Shown here: piece by piece, positions 23,724-32,328 of the stretch
Numbering within the stretch: position 1 is the first letter of the stretch
Layout of the letters: every line of letters starts with the position of its first letter
Source of the DNA: Halothiobacillus sp.
GTDB lineage: Bacteria; Pseudomonadota; Gammaproteobacteria; Halothiobacillales; Halothiobacillaceae
Direction: 5' to 3'
DNA length: 64,000 nt
Assembly: GCA_016278265.1 (NCBI GenBank)
Contig: JADQCE010000002.1
Coordinates: 434,001-498,000, forward strand
Position numbers and translations under genes: made by a program
Notes under the pieces: generated by a model
Database searches by the model: none
The model's input: the letters and a program-made list of their open reading frames with translations, nothing else
What the model was told of the DNA's origin: nothing

Positions 23724-26012
23724 TCAGGTGGCGCTTGTATTGCAGGCCGGGTTGGCGTTGATGCCGTCGATGCAGCGGATCAGGGCGTCGATGCGTGGCG
23801 CGATGCGCTCGGCCGATTCGTTGGCATCGAGGGCATCTTCGAGTTCACCGGCGAGTGCCTGCAACTCGGTTTCACGACAGCAGGCCGCCGCGCCCCGGAG
23901 CTTATGGGCGGCGTGGCGCAGCGTGTCGTGATCGTCGGCCTGTTCGGTCAGCAGACGCCGATAGCCCGGCAGTTCATCGCAGAGCAGTCGGGTGAGGAAC
24001 GGGTCGCGTTCGTCCTTGCGGCCGCTGGTGGTGGGCCGCTTGGTGTCCGGGGCGGTGCGGCCGTGTGTCTCGAGCGGGAAAAATTCGCCGATCGCGCTCA
24101 AGAGATCGCCGGCGGTGACCGGTTTGGTCAGCACCCGCTCGATGCCGCTGTGCAGCAGGTCCTGGTGCACGTTGCCCTGCCGGTTGGCCGTGATGGCGAT
24201 AATCGGGGTTTCCAGGTGGCGCGGACGCTTTTTCAGGATGCGGGCGACGCCGGCGCCGGTGATATCCGGCATGTGCATGTCCGTGAACACCACGTCGATG
24301 TCTTCGTGATCGGCCAGTGCCAGTGCCTGCTTGCCGTTGGGGGCCTCGAGCACATGGAATCCCAGTTCACGCAGCGTCTGTCCCAGGTGGGCGAGGTAGA
24401 CCGGGTCGTCGTCGATCACCAGCGCAGTCCGGCCGGCGAAGGAATATAGGGCGTGTCGCCCCGGCTTGCCGTGCCGTGGTTTGTTAGCGCCATTGCCGGC
24501 GGGTTGGTTGTCGGCCTGGCGAGGCGGGGCAAGACGGGTCGGGCTGCGACCTGGACCTGGTGTCGGGGCACCAAGTACCCGCTCGAGCGAGGCGGACAGC
24601 GCCCGGGCGCGAATGAACAGGGGCAGGGTGAAGTCCGCCCAGTGAAGCGGCGCGGCGGGTCGGCCTCGGATGGTGAGATGGCTGGACAGGCCAATGACGC
24701 GTCCAGCCAACGAGACCCACTGACCGAAGGCCGGGTCTTCGTGGTGGCGTTCGACGATGCGTTCGTCGAGGAACAGCAGGTCGACCGGCTGGCCGAAATC
24801 CGGCTCGACCTGGATGTTCGCGCCCAGGGCGGCGAGGTTGCCTTGCCAGGCACGGCGATGTTGCGCCGAGGCGCAGACCACGGCCGCCAGTTGCCCGGCC
24901 AGCCGATCGCTGCTGTCGGGTTCGCCGATCAGGATGGGGGCGCTGAAGGTCGCGGTCATGCCGAAGCGTTTCGCCCCGGTTTCGACGACCTCGAGTGCCG
25001 AGTCGAGATGATGGGAGATGCAGCGCAGGATCCAGAGGTCGATCAGGTCGTCGGCCAGCAGGCCCTCGAGCTGCTCCGGTAGCGGTTGTGCCAGGCGCTC
25101 GGCCAGCTGGGCCTGATCTAGAGAGCCGTCACGGGCCTGTCCATCGACGGTTAGGCGAAAGCGTCCCAATCGGTCGCCGCCGTCGTTCTCGTGGTCGTCC
25201 TCGAGTTCCAGCGTGATGGCCGGCTCACGCAGGTGGGCGATGCCGAGGATTTCGTTGAGCAATCGGTCGAGCAGACGACGCAGCATCTGCGGATCGAACA
25301 CGATCTCGCGCGGCAGATCCTGGTAGCCGATGAACTGCAACACCTCGCCGTCGCGCTGGGCGGTGGTCTGCCAGTCGGTGACCAGGTCCTCGCCCGTGGT
25401 GCGCAGGTTGACCCGCCCGTCGGTGCGCGTCATGCGACCGGCGGTAATCTCGTGGAAGTCGATGATGTTCTCGATCGAGATGCGCAGGCGGTGGCTGGCG
25501 TGGCGCATCAACTGGAGCGATCGGGCCGGTTCCTGTTGGCCGTCCTTGGCCGGCGGCGCGCAGCGGCTCAGGCGACGTTCCAGCGTGGCGAGGCTGTCGA
25601 CGGCCGAGCGGATGTGTCCCAGCGGCGTCACCCATTGCTGGTTGACCAGTTCGAGCACCGAGGCGGCGGAAAGCTGGCTTTCCGGTGCGTGGCGGTGGGT
25701 TGGTAGCGTCGACTGGGTCGGTGGCGCGACTTCGGGGAGGCGTGAGCGTCGCCGATGCCATGACGCGGCGGCCGACAAACCGACGAGTGTGAGCCAAGTG
25801 CCCGTCCAGCCGATGGCCATCGCCCAGAATCCGGGCGAGGGAAAGGCGCGTTGGGAAACGAGCGCCTCCACTGCCAGCAGCAACGGTGGGGCGGCAAGGG
25901 CGAGGAGCCATGGCAGAGCCGGCCCTGGCAGGGCTAAGCGGCCGGTGGAGCCCCGTCGTGTGGCGGTCTGTGTTCTGCGGATCGGAGCGTTCACCGAAGG
26001 CCTTTGTGGCAT
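23724..26012 (-). CDS. BarA/GacS-like hybrid protein with degenerate kinase, REC and Hpt
   Basis: 762 residues from ATG 26012 (GTG 25994 also possible). Two hydrophobic segments (about 32-50 and 63-83) anchor it. The histidine-kinase region aligns NQQWVTPL with the canonical SHEIRTPL H-box, so the phosphoacceptor His is replaced by Gln at residue 125. ATP-lid glycine motifs are also not apparent. The receiver domain (VIDDDPVYLAHLG, FTDMHMPDITG, LTKPV) and the C-terminal Hpt (HAAHKLRGAAACC) look intact. Divergent neighbours cysM and rlmD match the gacS/barA locus of other gammaproteobacteria. Confidence 0.75.
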   Translation of the reverse strand: MPQRPSVNAPIRRTQTATRRGSTGRLALPGPALPWLLALAAPPLLLAVEALVSQRAFPSPGFWAMAIGWTGTWLTLVGLSAAASWHRRRSRLPEVAPPTQSTLPTHRHAPESQLSAASVLELVNQQWVTPLGHIRSAVDSLATLERRLSRCAPPAKDGQQEPARSLQLMRHASHRLRISIENIIDFHEITAGRMTRTDGRVNLRTTGEDLVTDWQTTAQRDGEVLQFIGYQDLPREIVFDPQMLRRLLDRLLNEILGIAHLREPAITLELEDDHENDGGDRLGRFRLTVDGQARDGSLDQAQLAERLAQPLPEQLEGLLADDLIDLWILRCISHHLDSALEVVETGAKRFGMTATFSAPILIGEPDSSDRLAGQLAAVVCASAQHRRAWQGNLAALGANIQVEPDFGQPVDLLFLDERIVERHHEDPAFGQWVSLAGRVIGLSSHLTIRGRPAAPLHWADFTLPLFIRARALSASLERVLGAPTPGPGRSPTRLAPPRQADNQPAGNGANKPRHGKPGRHALYSFAGRTALVIDDDPVYLAHLGQTLRELGFHVLEAPNGKQALALADHEDIDVVFTDMHMPDITGAGVARILKKRPRHLETPIIAITANRQGNVHQDLLHSGIERVLTKPVTAGDLLSAIGEFFPLETHGRTAPDTKRPTTSGRKDERDPFLTRLLCDELPGYRRLLTEQADDHDTLRHAAHKLRGAAACCRETELQALAGELEDALDANESAERIAPRIDALIRCIDGINANPACNTSAT

Positions 26013-26080
26013 ACTCGGGGCGCGAGGCAAACCCGCCTTCCCCGTAAGAATGTGGTAACTGAAGCGAGCCGGCAAAGCGT

Positions 26081-26983
26081 ATGTTAGGTCACCGTCTTGA
26101 TCAATTGATCGGCAACACGCCGTTGGCGCGTATCCAGCGCCTCGACCCCACGGGGGCGGCGCGAGGCAACGTGATCCTCGGCAAGCTCGAGGGCAACAAT
26201 CCGGCTGGATCGGTGAAGGATCGTGCGGCCCATTCGATGATCGCACGGGCCATGGAGCGCGGCGAGATCAAGCCCGGCGATCGGCTGATCGAGGCGACTT
26301 CGGGTAATACCGGCATCGCACTGGCGATGGTGGCCGCCACCTTGGGCCTGCGCCTGACGTTGATTATGCCCGAGCACATGTCGATCGAACGGCGCCAGTC
26401 GATGGCCGCCTACGGGGCGGAGCTCAAGCTCGTTTCCCGGGAGGAGGGCATGGAAGGCGCGCGCGATCTCGCCGCCGCGATGGCCGCGCGCGGCGAGGGC
26501 ACCGTGCTGGACCAGTTTGCGAACCCGGACAACCCGCGGGCGCATTATCTGACCACCGGCCCGGAAATCTGGGCGGCGACTGAAGGTCGGGTGACGCACT
26601 TTGTTTCCGCAATGGGCACCACCGGCACGATCATGGGCACCTCGCATTATCTTAAGGAGCAGAACCCCGGTATGCAGATCGTCGGCGTTCAGCCTCGCGA
26701 GGGCGCACAGATTCCGGGGATACGGCGCTGGCCGGCCGAATACCTGCCGCGCATCTTCGATCCGGCCCGGGTGGATCGCACCCTGGATATCGGCCAGGAA
26801 GAAGCCGAGGAGATGACCCGGCGGCTGGCGCGCGAGGAGGGCATCATGGCGGGGATCTCCTCGGGCGGCGCGATGACCGCGGCCCTGAAGGTGTCCGCCG
26901 AGGTGGAGAACGCCGTGATCGTCACCATCGTCTGCGATCGCGGTGACCGCTACCTGTCCACCGGGGTCTTCCCGGCGGGCTGA
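26081..26983 (+). CDS. cysM: Cysteine synthase B (O-acetylserine sulfhydrylase)
   Basis: 300 residues. Makes cysteine from O-acetylserine and sulfide or thiosulfate with PLP. The PLP lysine is in NPAGSVKDRAA, the phosphate-binding loop is TSGNTGIALA, and GTTGTIMG is the second PLP-binding loop. Length is as in Pseudomonas CysM. It is divergent from the gacS/barA-like gene with a 68-bp gap, and upstream of rlmD with a terminator between them. Confidence 0.93.
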   Translation: MLGHRLDQLIGNTPLARIQRLDPTGAARGNVILGKLEGNNPAGSVKDRAAHSMIARAMERGEIKPGDRLIEATSGNTGIALAMVAATLGLRLTLIMPEHMSIERRQSMAAYGAELKLVSREEGMEGARDLAAAMAARGEGTVLDQFANPDNPRAHYLTTGPEIWAATEGRVTHFVSAMGTTGTIMGTSHYLKEQNPGMQIVGVQPREGAQIPGIRRWPAEYLPRIFDPARVDRTLDIGQEEAEEMTRRLAREEGIMAGISSGGAMTAALKVSAEVENAVIVTIVCDRGDRYLSTGVFPAG

Positions 26984-27005
26984 TTAGCCTGATCGTCCCT
27001 GAGCC

Positions 27006-27047
27006 GGCCCTGCCACGCCTCCCGTGCGGCAGGGCCTTTGTCTTTCC
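27006..27047 (+). terminator. Rho-independent terminator after cysM
   Basis: A stem GCCCTGCC (27007-27014) and GGCAGGGC (27028-27035), with a 13-nt loop, is followed by the T-rich CTTTGTCTTT. It lies 23 nt after the cysM stop and before rlmD, so rlmD probably has its own promoter or reads through weakly. Confidence 0.75.
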
Positions 27048-27063
27048 TCTGTTCGAGCAATCG

Positions 27064-28446
27064 ATGGCCCGCCACCCCAAAAGTAACAAACGCCACAAGC
27101 ACGCCAAGCCGCTGCCGCAGGGCGAGTTCGTCGCCCACGTCGAATCGCTGACCCTCGAGGGGCGCGGCGTGGCACACGTCGATGGCAAGGCGACCTTCAT
27201 CGGCCGGGCGCTGCCGGGCGAGGACGTGCGCTTTGTCTACCGTGACCGGCGCCGGCATTTCGATCTGGGCGATGCGGTGGCGGTGGAGCGGGCCAGTCCC
27301 GAACGGATCGAGCCGGGCTGTCCGCACTTCCATCACTGCGGCGGCTGCGCCATGCAGCATCTGGCCCCCGAGGCGCAGGTACGACACAAGCAGCAGGCCC
27401 TGCTGGATCAACTGTCGCGGATCGGGCGGGTGGCCCCGGAGCAGGTGCTCGAGCCGTTGGCGGGGCCGATCTGGGGCTATCGCCGCATGGCGAGGTTGGG
27501 CGTGCGCTTCGTGCGCAAGAAGGGGCGTGCGGTGGTGGGGTTTCGCGAACTCGGCTCGCCGCTGCTCGCCGATATCGACATCTGCCCGGTGCTCGACCCG
27601 CGGGTGGGCGAGCGATTGCCGGCGATCGCCGAACTGATCGGCGAGATGGATGCCCGGCGAGACATTCCCCAGATCGAGGTGGGCTGTGGCGATGCGCACT
27701 GCGCCTTGGCCTTTCGCCACATGGTGCCGATTGGGGAGGCGGATCGGGCGCGCCTGGATGCCTTTGCCGATGAGTATGGCTTCGCGATCTTCCTGCAGCC
27801 CGGCGGCCCGGACAGCCTCGAGCCGCTGGTGGAAGGGGCGCGCGATGTCTACCCGAGCTATCGGCTCGAGGAGTTCGACGTCGAGATCCGATTCTCGCCG
27901 CTGGACTTCGCCCAGGTGAATGCCGAGATCAATCGGCGGATGGTGCACCAGGCGTTGGAATATCTGGCGGTGCAGCCAGGCGATCGGGTGCTGGACCTGT
28001 TTGCTGGTTTGGGCAATTTCAGCCTGCCGCTGGCCCGCCAGACCGGTTCGACTGGGCTGGTTACCGCCGTGGAGGCAGATGAGATGATGGTCGAGCGCGG
28101 CGCAGCCTGTGCGGCGAGCAATGGCATTGGTAACACGCGCCACGTGGTCGGCAACCTGTTCGAGCCCGAAGCTGGTCACGGCTGGATGACCCAGTCGTTC
28201 GATCGTGTCCTGCTCGATCCACCGCGGGCGGGCGCCGAGGCCATGATGCCGGTGATTGCGCGCATGAAGCCGGCTCGGGTCGTCTATGTTTCTTGCCACC
28301 CGGGGTCACTGGCCCGGGATGTCGGCCGGTTGGTGAACGATTATGGCTGGCGATTGCTGGCCGCCGGCGTGATGGATATGTTCCCCCATACGGCGCATGT
28401 CGAGTCCATGGCCGTCCTGGAGCCCGGGGTCACCAAGCGAAAATGA
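27064..28446 (+). CDS. rlmD: 23S rRNA (uracil-1939-C5)-methyltransferase
   Basis: 460 residues. An N-terminal TRAM domain (about 18-75) is followed by the iron-sulfur cysteines CPHFHHCGGCAMQ (about 84-96), then the SAM methyltransferase domain with VLDLFAGLGNFSLPLA and DPPRAGAEAMM. The catalytic SCHPGSLARD comes late (about 410-420). The 4Fe-4S cluster enzyme methylates U1939. The 3' end overlaps the convergent prenyltransferase gene by 17 nt. It follows cysM as in Pseudomonas. Confidence 0.93.
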   Translation: MARHPKSNKRHKHAKPLPQGEFVAHVESLTLEGRGVAHVDGKATFIGRALPGEDVRFVYRDRRRHFDLGDAVAVERASPERIEPGCPHFHHCGGCAMQHLAPEAQVRHKQQALLDQLSRIGRVAPEQVLEPLAGPIWGYRRMARLGVRFVRKKGRAVVGFRELGSPLLADIDICPVLDPRVGERLPAIAELIGEMDARRDIPQIEVGCGDAHCALAFRHMVPIGEADRARLDAFADEYGFAIFLQPGGPDSLEPLVEGARDVYPSYRLEEFDVEIRFSPLDFAQVNAEINRRMVHQALEYLAVQPGDRVLDLFAGLGNFSLPLARQTGSTGLVTAVEADEMMVERGAACAASNGIGNTRHVVGNLFEPEAGHGWMTQSFDRVLLDPPRAGAEAMMPVIARMKPARVVYVSCHPGSLARDVGRLVNDYGWRLLAAGVMDMFPHTAHVESMAVLEPGVTKRK

Positions 28447-29377
28447 GTCCGGCATTCGTCAGGCTGCCGTACAGCAGCGTCGCGGTGACGGTTGCCGCCA
28501 GTGCTGGGCGTAGGCGGTTCGGGGTGGAATGATGCGCCCAGAGGTCCCGTCCGGCGATCAGGGAAAGCGGTAAGGCCATCAGGGTTGTTAGGACAGCAAC
28601 CGGCAAGCTGCCAATGGTAACGAACAGCACGGGCACGAGGTAGGCGGCTGCGGTCGTGGTCAAAAAGGCATAACGGGCCCGGCGCCTGCCCAGGCGAACC
28701 ACCCAATGGCGCTTGCCGACGAGGCGGTCGGCCTTGAAGTCCGGGAACTGGTTGATCAGCAGCAGGCTGGCGGTCATCAGGGCAAAGCCGGCCCCGGCGA
28801 GAACGGGCAGGCTGTGTAGCTCGCCGCGTTGGACCGTGTCCGCGCCCAGTGGCATGAATATGCCGAATCCGATGCCAACCGCAATCTCGCCAAGCCCTTT
28901 GGCATTGAGGGAGATGGTTGGTGCCGAATAGGCCCAGGCCATCAGCAGGCCGGCGGCACCGAGGGCGAGCAGCGGCCAACCGCCCGGGGTCAGCAGGATC
29001 AGTCCGATGCCGATGGTCAGGGCGTAGAGCCATCGGGCGAGCCATTGCGTCGCTTGGGGCGTCGTCACGCCACTCTGGATCATCCGGCTGCCACCAGTGA
29101 ACGGGAACTGGCGGTCCTGGTTGGCGGCGTCACTGCCGTTGAGGTCGTCCGCAAGATCGTTGTGCACATTCGCGGCGGCATGCAGGGTGACGGCCCCGGC
29201 CAGTGTGAGCGCGGCCCATAACGGGTCGAGCGTCAAACCTGTGGTATGGGCTGTTGCCAGCCCGATACCGACGGCGACCACCGCCAGCAGCAGAAAGGTC
29301 GGCCGGGTCGCGAGCAAAGTGCGTCGCAGGGGCTGGTGGCGGAGGCGAGTGACGTCGGGTTCACACGGCATGTTCAT
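28430..29377 (-). CDS. UbiA/MenA-family prenyltransferase
   Basis: 315 residues with eight to nine hydrophobic segments. The first aspartate-rich motif ANVHNDLADDLNGSD (about 66-80) binds prenyl-diphosphate Mg2+, and the second, INQFPDFKADRLVGKRHWV (about 203-221), completes the site. This pattern is that of MenA, which joins a polyprenyl chain to 1,4-dihydroxy-2-naphthoate, but a UbiA-type role in another quinone cannot be excluded because no other men genes are visible. The start at 29377 has CGGATACG upstream, a weak site. It overlaps the end of rlmD. Confidence 0.75.
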   Translation of the reverse strand: MNMPCEPDVTRLRHQPLRRTLLATRPTFLLLAVVAVGIGLATAHTTGLTLDPLWAALTLAGAVTLHAAANVHNDLADDLNGSDAANQDRQFPFTGGSRMIQSGVTTPQATQWLARWLYALTIGIGLILLTPGGWPLLALGAAGLLMAWAYSAPTISLNAKGLGEIAVGIGFGIFMPLGADTVQRGELHSLPVLAGAGFALMTASLLLINQFPDFKADRLVGKRHWVVRLGRRRARYAFLTTTAAAYLVPVLFVTIGSLPVAVLTTLMALPLSLIAGRDLWAHHSTPNRLRPALAATVTATLLYGSLTNAGLIFAW

Positions 29378-29517
29378 CGTATCCGGGATGGGAGCGGCGG
29401 ATCGGTATCGTACCGTCTGGCCCGAATGGCATTGTCACGGGCGATCGGTTTGGTTAGAATCTGCGCCCTTCGCGAGCCACGGCGTAGTCGTCAGGCAGTC
29501 CTGGGCGTGAAGGAAAC

Positions 29518-29608
29518 GGAGAGGTGTCCGAGCGGTCGAAGGAGCACGCCTGGAAAGCGTGTGTACGGTAACCCCGTACCGAGGGTTCGAATCCCTCTCT
29601 CTCCGCCA
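29518..29608 (+). tRNA. tRNA-Ser (GGA anticodon)
   Basis: 91 nt including encoded CCA. Acceptor GGAGAGG at 29518-29524 pairs with CCTCTCC before discriminator G. Anticodon loop CTGGAAA gives anticodon GGA. A long variable arm (GTACGGTAACCCCGTAC) and T-loop GGTTCGAATCC are as expected for tRNA-Ser. Lies 64 bp before a second tRNA-Ser. Confidence 0.95.
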
Positions 29609-29672
29609 GTTTTTGTGTAGCCCGGTTCGATAGCCGGGCGCGGACGCGACCGAGGTCGCGTCCTTCCCGTTT

Positions 29673-29763
29673 GGAGAGGTGCCGGAGCGGTCGAACGGGG
29701 CGGTCTCGAAAACCGTTGACCCCCTCGCGGGGTCCCAGGGTTCGAATCCCTGCCTCTCCGCCA
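29673..29763 (+). tRNA. tRNA-Ser (CGA anticodon); island attachment target
   Basis: 91 nt including CCA. Acceptor GGAGAGG (29673-29679) pairs with CCTCTCC. Anticodon loop CTCGAAA gives CGA. The variable arm is long (ACCCCCTCGCGGGGT), and the T-loop is GGTTCGAATCC. The last 15 nt (29749-29763) recur at 45052-45066, which marks this gene as the integration site of the 15-kb island. The gene itself is intact. Confidence 0.95.
29749..29763. repeat. attL: 15-bp direct repeat, tRNA-Ser side
   Basis: CCTGCCTCTCCGCCA is the 3' end of tRNA-Ser(CGA). The same 15 bases occur at 45052-45066, next to the promoter side of a P4-type integrase gene. This is the geometry of tRNA-targeted tyrosine integrases. 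Confidence 0.88.
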
Positions 29764-29775
29764 ATAGCCGATTTA

Positions 29776-29801
29776 AGCCGTTGTTATGCAACGGCTTTTT
29801 T
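29776..29801 (+). terminator. Terminator after tRNA-Ser(CGA), island-borne
   Basis: Stem AGCCGTTG (29776-29783) and CAACGGCT (29789-29796), loop TTATG, then TTTTTT. It lies 12 nt after the tRNA and inside the island, so the element brought a terminator that restores 3' end formation for the tRNA. Confidence 0.85.
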
Positions 29802-30235
29802 CATGCTCGGATTTGGCTACCTACCTCCCTACATACACTCCGCGCGGCGGCGTTCGCTCCGTTCTCGACCTGTGAACCATCGGCAGTGATAGCCGGAATC
29901 CCGGCTTTCCACGCACCGGATCGACGGCGGGGTTTCCCGCCTCAGGTGGATGACGCGGATCTGTGTCATGGAGTGCACGGAAAGTGCGGATCGCGCTGGC
30001 TGGTTGGAGTTCGGATCGGACCCCTTCCGGTCCATCCTTCACCGGTGGTTGAGCCCCTCAACCTAGGGGGGCGGCGTGCTTGGTGACGAGCTTGGGATCA
30101 ATCAAGTTTGCGGGCCGGTTTTCAGCCCTCAGATGCGCTCTGCGCTCCCCGCGCTGGTGAATGCGGCCGCAGGGTCCCCGTGACTCGTTATGCCTGCCAC
30201 GGATGCGACTGCGCCCTTATTCGAGAAGCAATGGC
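29802..30235. other. 434-bp stretch with no supported gene
   Basis: This stretch between the tRNA terminator and the DUF4124-type gene holds an AGCCGG/CCGGCT hairpin near 29892-29910, the palindromic CCTAGG at 30061-30066 and no frame with a credible start, ribosome-binding site and composition. Possible open frames (for example 29821-30042 and 29679-30086) look like chance frames. It may be decayed island DNA. Confidence 0.4.
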
Positions 30236-30748
30236 CTAACGGTTGTACCGAGACCAGTTGCTCACCTCGCCATTCCTGAGATGCACATAATCTGTGCCGC
30301 TTGATTCGTAGTACACCCACTGTTCCCGGCCGCCGCTGGATGGATTGATCTTGTCGGGCGTTCCGAGAACGTCGCGCACATCGCCGGCCGACATGCCACG
30401 GACGATGCGGTCGCTGATCTTCGCGTCACGGATACGTTTGGCCTCGGCATCTCGCGCCTTTTTGTCGGCCACTTCCCCGGCGCGACGATTCAGATTTGCC
30501 CTGGTCTCCGCGTCGCGCTTCCGGTCCCACTCCTCGGCCATGCGCTTCTGTGCCTTGAGCGGATCGTAGCCAGGGAGAGGCGCAGATCCTGACCCGGAGT
30601 CGCGAACTTCGACTTCTTCGGTTGCCTGCCCTGGGCACGGCTTATCCGAAAACGTCAGCGCCCCATCAGGACCAGTGCATTTGTAGACTTCGGCGCTGCC
30701 AGATGTGGCGGCCAAGAGCAGGGCGACGGTGAATGCGGATCGAATCAC
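30236..30748 (-). CDS. Secreted DUF4124-type protein with SmpA/OmlA-like C-terminus
   Basis: 170 residues. Signal peptide MIRSAFTVALLLAATSGSA, then VYKCTGPDGALTFSDKPCPG, the DUF4124 pattern with two cysteines. A charged helical linker (about 60-110) leads to a segment RGMSAGDVRDVLGTPDKIN like the SmpA/OmlA small-lipoprotein fold. Probably periplasmic. It is the leftmost island gene, 55 nt from its neighbour, and its function on a mobile element is unclear. Confidence 0.65.
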   Translation of the reverse strand: MIRSAFTVALLLAATSGSAEVYKCTGPDGALTFSDKPCPGQATEEVEVRDSGSGSAPLPGYDPLKAQKRMAEEWDRKRDAETRANLNRRAGEVADKKARDAEAKRIRDAKISDRIVRGMSAGDVRDVLGTPDKINPSSGGREQWVYYESSGTDYVHLRNGEVSNWSRYNR

Positions 30749-30803
30749 GGGTCAGTCCTCCCGGTCAGCCAGCTTCTCGTGCGGGTCGATTCTTAACAGA
30801 TGG

Positions 30804-31421
30804 CTATGAGCCATAGCGCTCTTTGAGCCATTTCTCGCTGATGAACGCTCCTGTGGTGGCTAGCAGGGCGCCGACGATCATCACGGCCCATCCCCATTCC
30901 ATCGAAGCTGATTCCGAAACCGACATCGCCAGTCCGGCGAATGGATTGCCTTCAAGTTCCTTCGCCATCTCTGCCTTGCCCTCGTTGAGCTTGCTGGATA
31001 GGTGGTAGATCCCGAATATGATCAGAGCAATGCTCGCGATGCCGGCATAGCCAACGATGCGCCGTTGCTTAGCGAGAGCGCCTATCAGGATGACGGCGGC
31101 CGCTATGACGATGAAAACTCCATCACCGTCACCGCCTTTGAAGTAAGTAATGCTCATCGGACCGAAGCTGAATACAGGCAGGAATGCGCCGAGCGCGAGT
31201 AGCGCGGCGCCAGCGACAGAAAGGCCGAGATTGAGCATGGTGAAAGGCGCGAGACCACTGGCAGTTCTGTTAGTAAGACGTGCCTTGGGCCGACCAACCG
31301 ACGGGTGTGCAAATTTCTCGTAGATCACCCCGCAGCTAGGACACTGTTCAGGCGGAGTGGTCTCGTCGTCTTCAGTGGTGCGTTCGTAGCCGCACTTGGG
31401 GCATTTCGTTCTGGTAGTCAT
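30804..31421 (-). CDS. Zinc-ribbon membrane protein
   Basis: 205 residues. The N-terminus has a four-cysteine ribbon (CPKCGYER at residues 8-15 and CPSCGVIYEKF near 28). Four hydrophobic segments follow (about 64-85, 98-115, 121-140, 174-195), giving a small integral membrane protein with a cytoplasmic zinc knuckle. I do not know its function. It sits between the SecB-like chaperone gene and the DUF4124-type gene as cargo. Confidence 0.65.
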   Translation of the reverse strand: MTTRTKCPKCGYERTTEDDETTPPEQCPSCGVIYEKFAHPSVGRPKARLTNRTASGLAPFTMLNLGLSVAGAALLALGAFLPVFSFGPMSITYFKGGDGDGVFIVIAAAVILIGALAKQRRIVGYAGIASIALIIFGIYHLSSKLNEGKAEMAKELEGNPFAGLAMSVSESASMEWGWAVMIVGALLATTGAFISEKWLKERYGS

Positions 31422-31449
31422 TGGCGCCTCCTTGGCCTCTTCTCCAGCT

Positions 31450-31884
31450 TTACGATTCGTCCGCTTTCCGTAGATCGTCCTCGTTGATGTCTGTGATGCC
31501 GACGAAAAAGACGCTCCAAGGCGCTCTGGAAGTCATCGAAGCGATATGTTCGCGTATTGAGCCAATGGCGGCCCGATAGCCTATGACGCCGGCGCGCTTC
31601 ACATCGGCCTCTTCAAGGGGTGACTCTTCGTCGCTGTCTGGGTAGCCGACCATAGTGAAAGCACGTACGTCGTATTCGTACGGTGGATTCTCGCTGGACT
31701 CTTCGTCGCTAGAGACCGTCACTTCGACCGTTACGATTCGAGGATCGGTAGCAGACTTGTCCACCTCGAATTCGACATGCGTTCCGCTGCTGTGCGGTTG
31801 CTCAGGATCATGTTCGCGGTTGGCGATTACCAGCTGGTGCGTAAACACCATCCCGAGAAGTCGTGGCTCAGAACCCTTAGGCAT
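31450..31884 (-). CDS. SecB-like chaperone of a toxin-antitoxin-chaperone cassette
   Basis: 144 residues from ATG 31884, which overlaps the antitoxin stop by 8 nt. The C-terminal half IGYRAAIGSIREHIASMTSR followed by APWSVFFVGITDINEDDL parallels the SecB end (…[20 protein letters not shown]… then a DxF/L tail), and the N-terminal half has SecB-like alternating strands (THVEFEVDKSATDPRIVTVE). Known toxin-antitoxin-chaperone systems (HigB-HigA-SecB-like, as Mycobacterium Rv1955-1957) have this gene order. The chaperone protects the antitoxin and so gates the toxin. Confidence 0.75.
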   Translation of the reverse strand: MPKGSEPRLLGMVFTHQLVIANREHDPEQPHSSGTHVEFEVDKSATDPRIVTVEVTVSSDEESSENPPYEYDVRAFTMVGYPDSDEESPLEEADVKRAGVIGYRAAIGSIREHIASMTSRAPWSVFFVGITDINEDDLRKADES

Positions 31885-32314
31885 GAACTGCTCCCACGGT
31901 CTTTGCGCTCTTGGCAAATGGGATGCGATTTTTCTGCTGGTGCGCCCATTGCGACTGCACCGGCTGTCCCTCCTGAGAAGTCATGGCAGACTTCGCTCTA
32001 AGTTCCATCTTTGCCATTGCTTCGCGCCAACTGCTTGGCTTTCTCTTGGCAGTGAAGTCGATTCGCGGGCGCATGCCCATTGCGGTAGCGATTTTGACGA
32101 TCGTCTTGATGGTCAGGTTTCGCTCGCCGCTCAGAATTTGGGTGACGCGGGCAGGGGACACGCCGATCTTGCCGGCGAGCTCCTTCTGGGTGACGCCCTC
32201 GGATTCCATGAGTCGTTCCACCTCGAGTGCGACATCCATTTGCACGTCGATCGCGATCATCTCCGGGTCGTTTTCGATGTCGAACGCCCGGTAGCGTTGA
32301 AGTGCATCGGACAT
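31877..32314 (-). CDS. HigA-type antitoxin with C-terminal chaperone-addiction-like tail
   Basis: 145 residues. An HTH_XRE domain covers about residues 33-90 (GVTQKELAGKIGVSPARVTQ, ILSGERNLTIKTIVKIATAM). The HigA fold ends at about residue 95, and a roughly 50-residue tail follows (KPSSWREAMAKMELRAKS and on). Antitoxins of chaperone-dependent systems have such an aggregation-prone tail that the SecB-like partner binds; here this is inference. Lies 14 nt after the toxin stop and overlaps the chaperone gene. Confidence 0.8.
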   Translation of the reverse strand: MSDALQRYRAFDIENDPEMIAIDVQMDVALEVERLMESEGVTQKELAGKIGVSPARVTQILSGERNLTIKTIVKIATAMGMRPRIDFTAKRKPSSWREAMAKMELRAKSAMTSQEGQPVQSQWAHQQKNRIPFAKSAKTVGAVHA

Positions 32315-32328
32315 GGTTCCCCTCCTGA

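Noticed and set aside
29679-30086. 135-residue frame starting in tRNA-Ser
   Set aside because: Begins inside a tRNA gene and carries no gene-like sequence.
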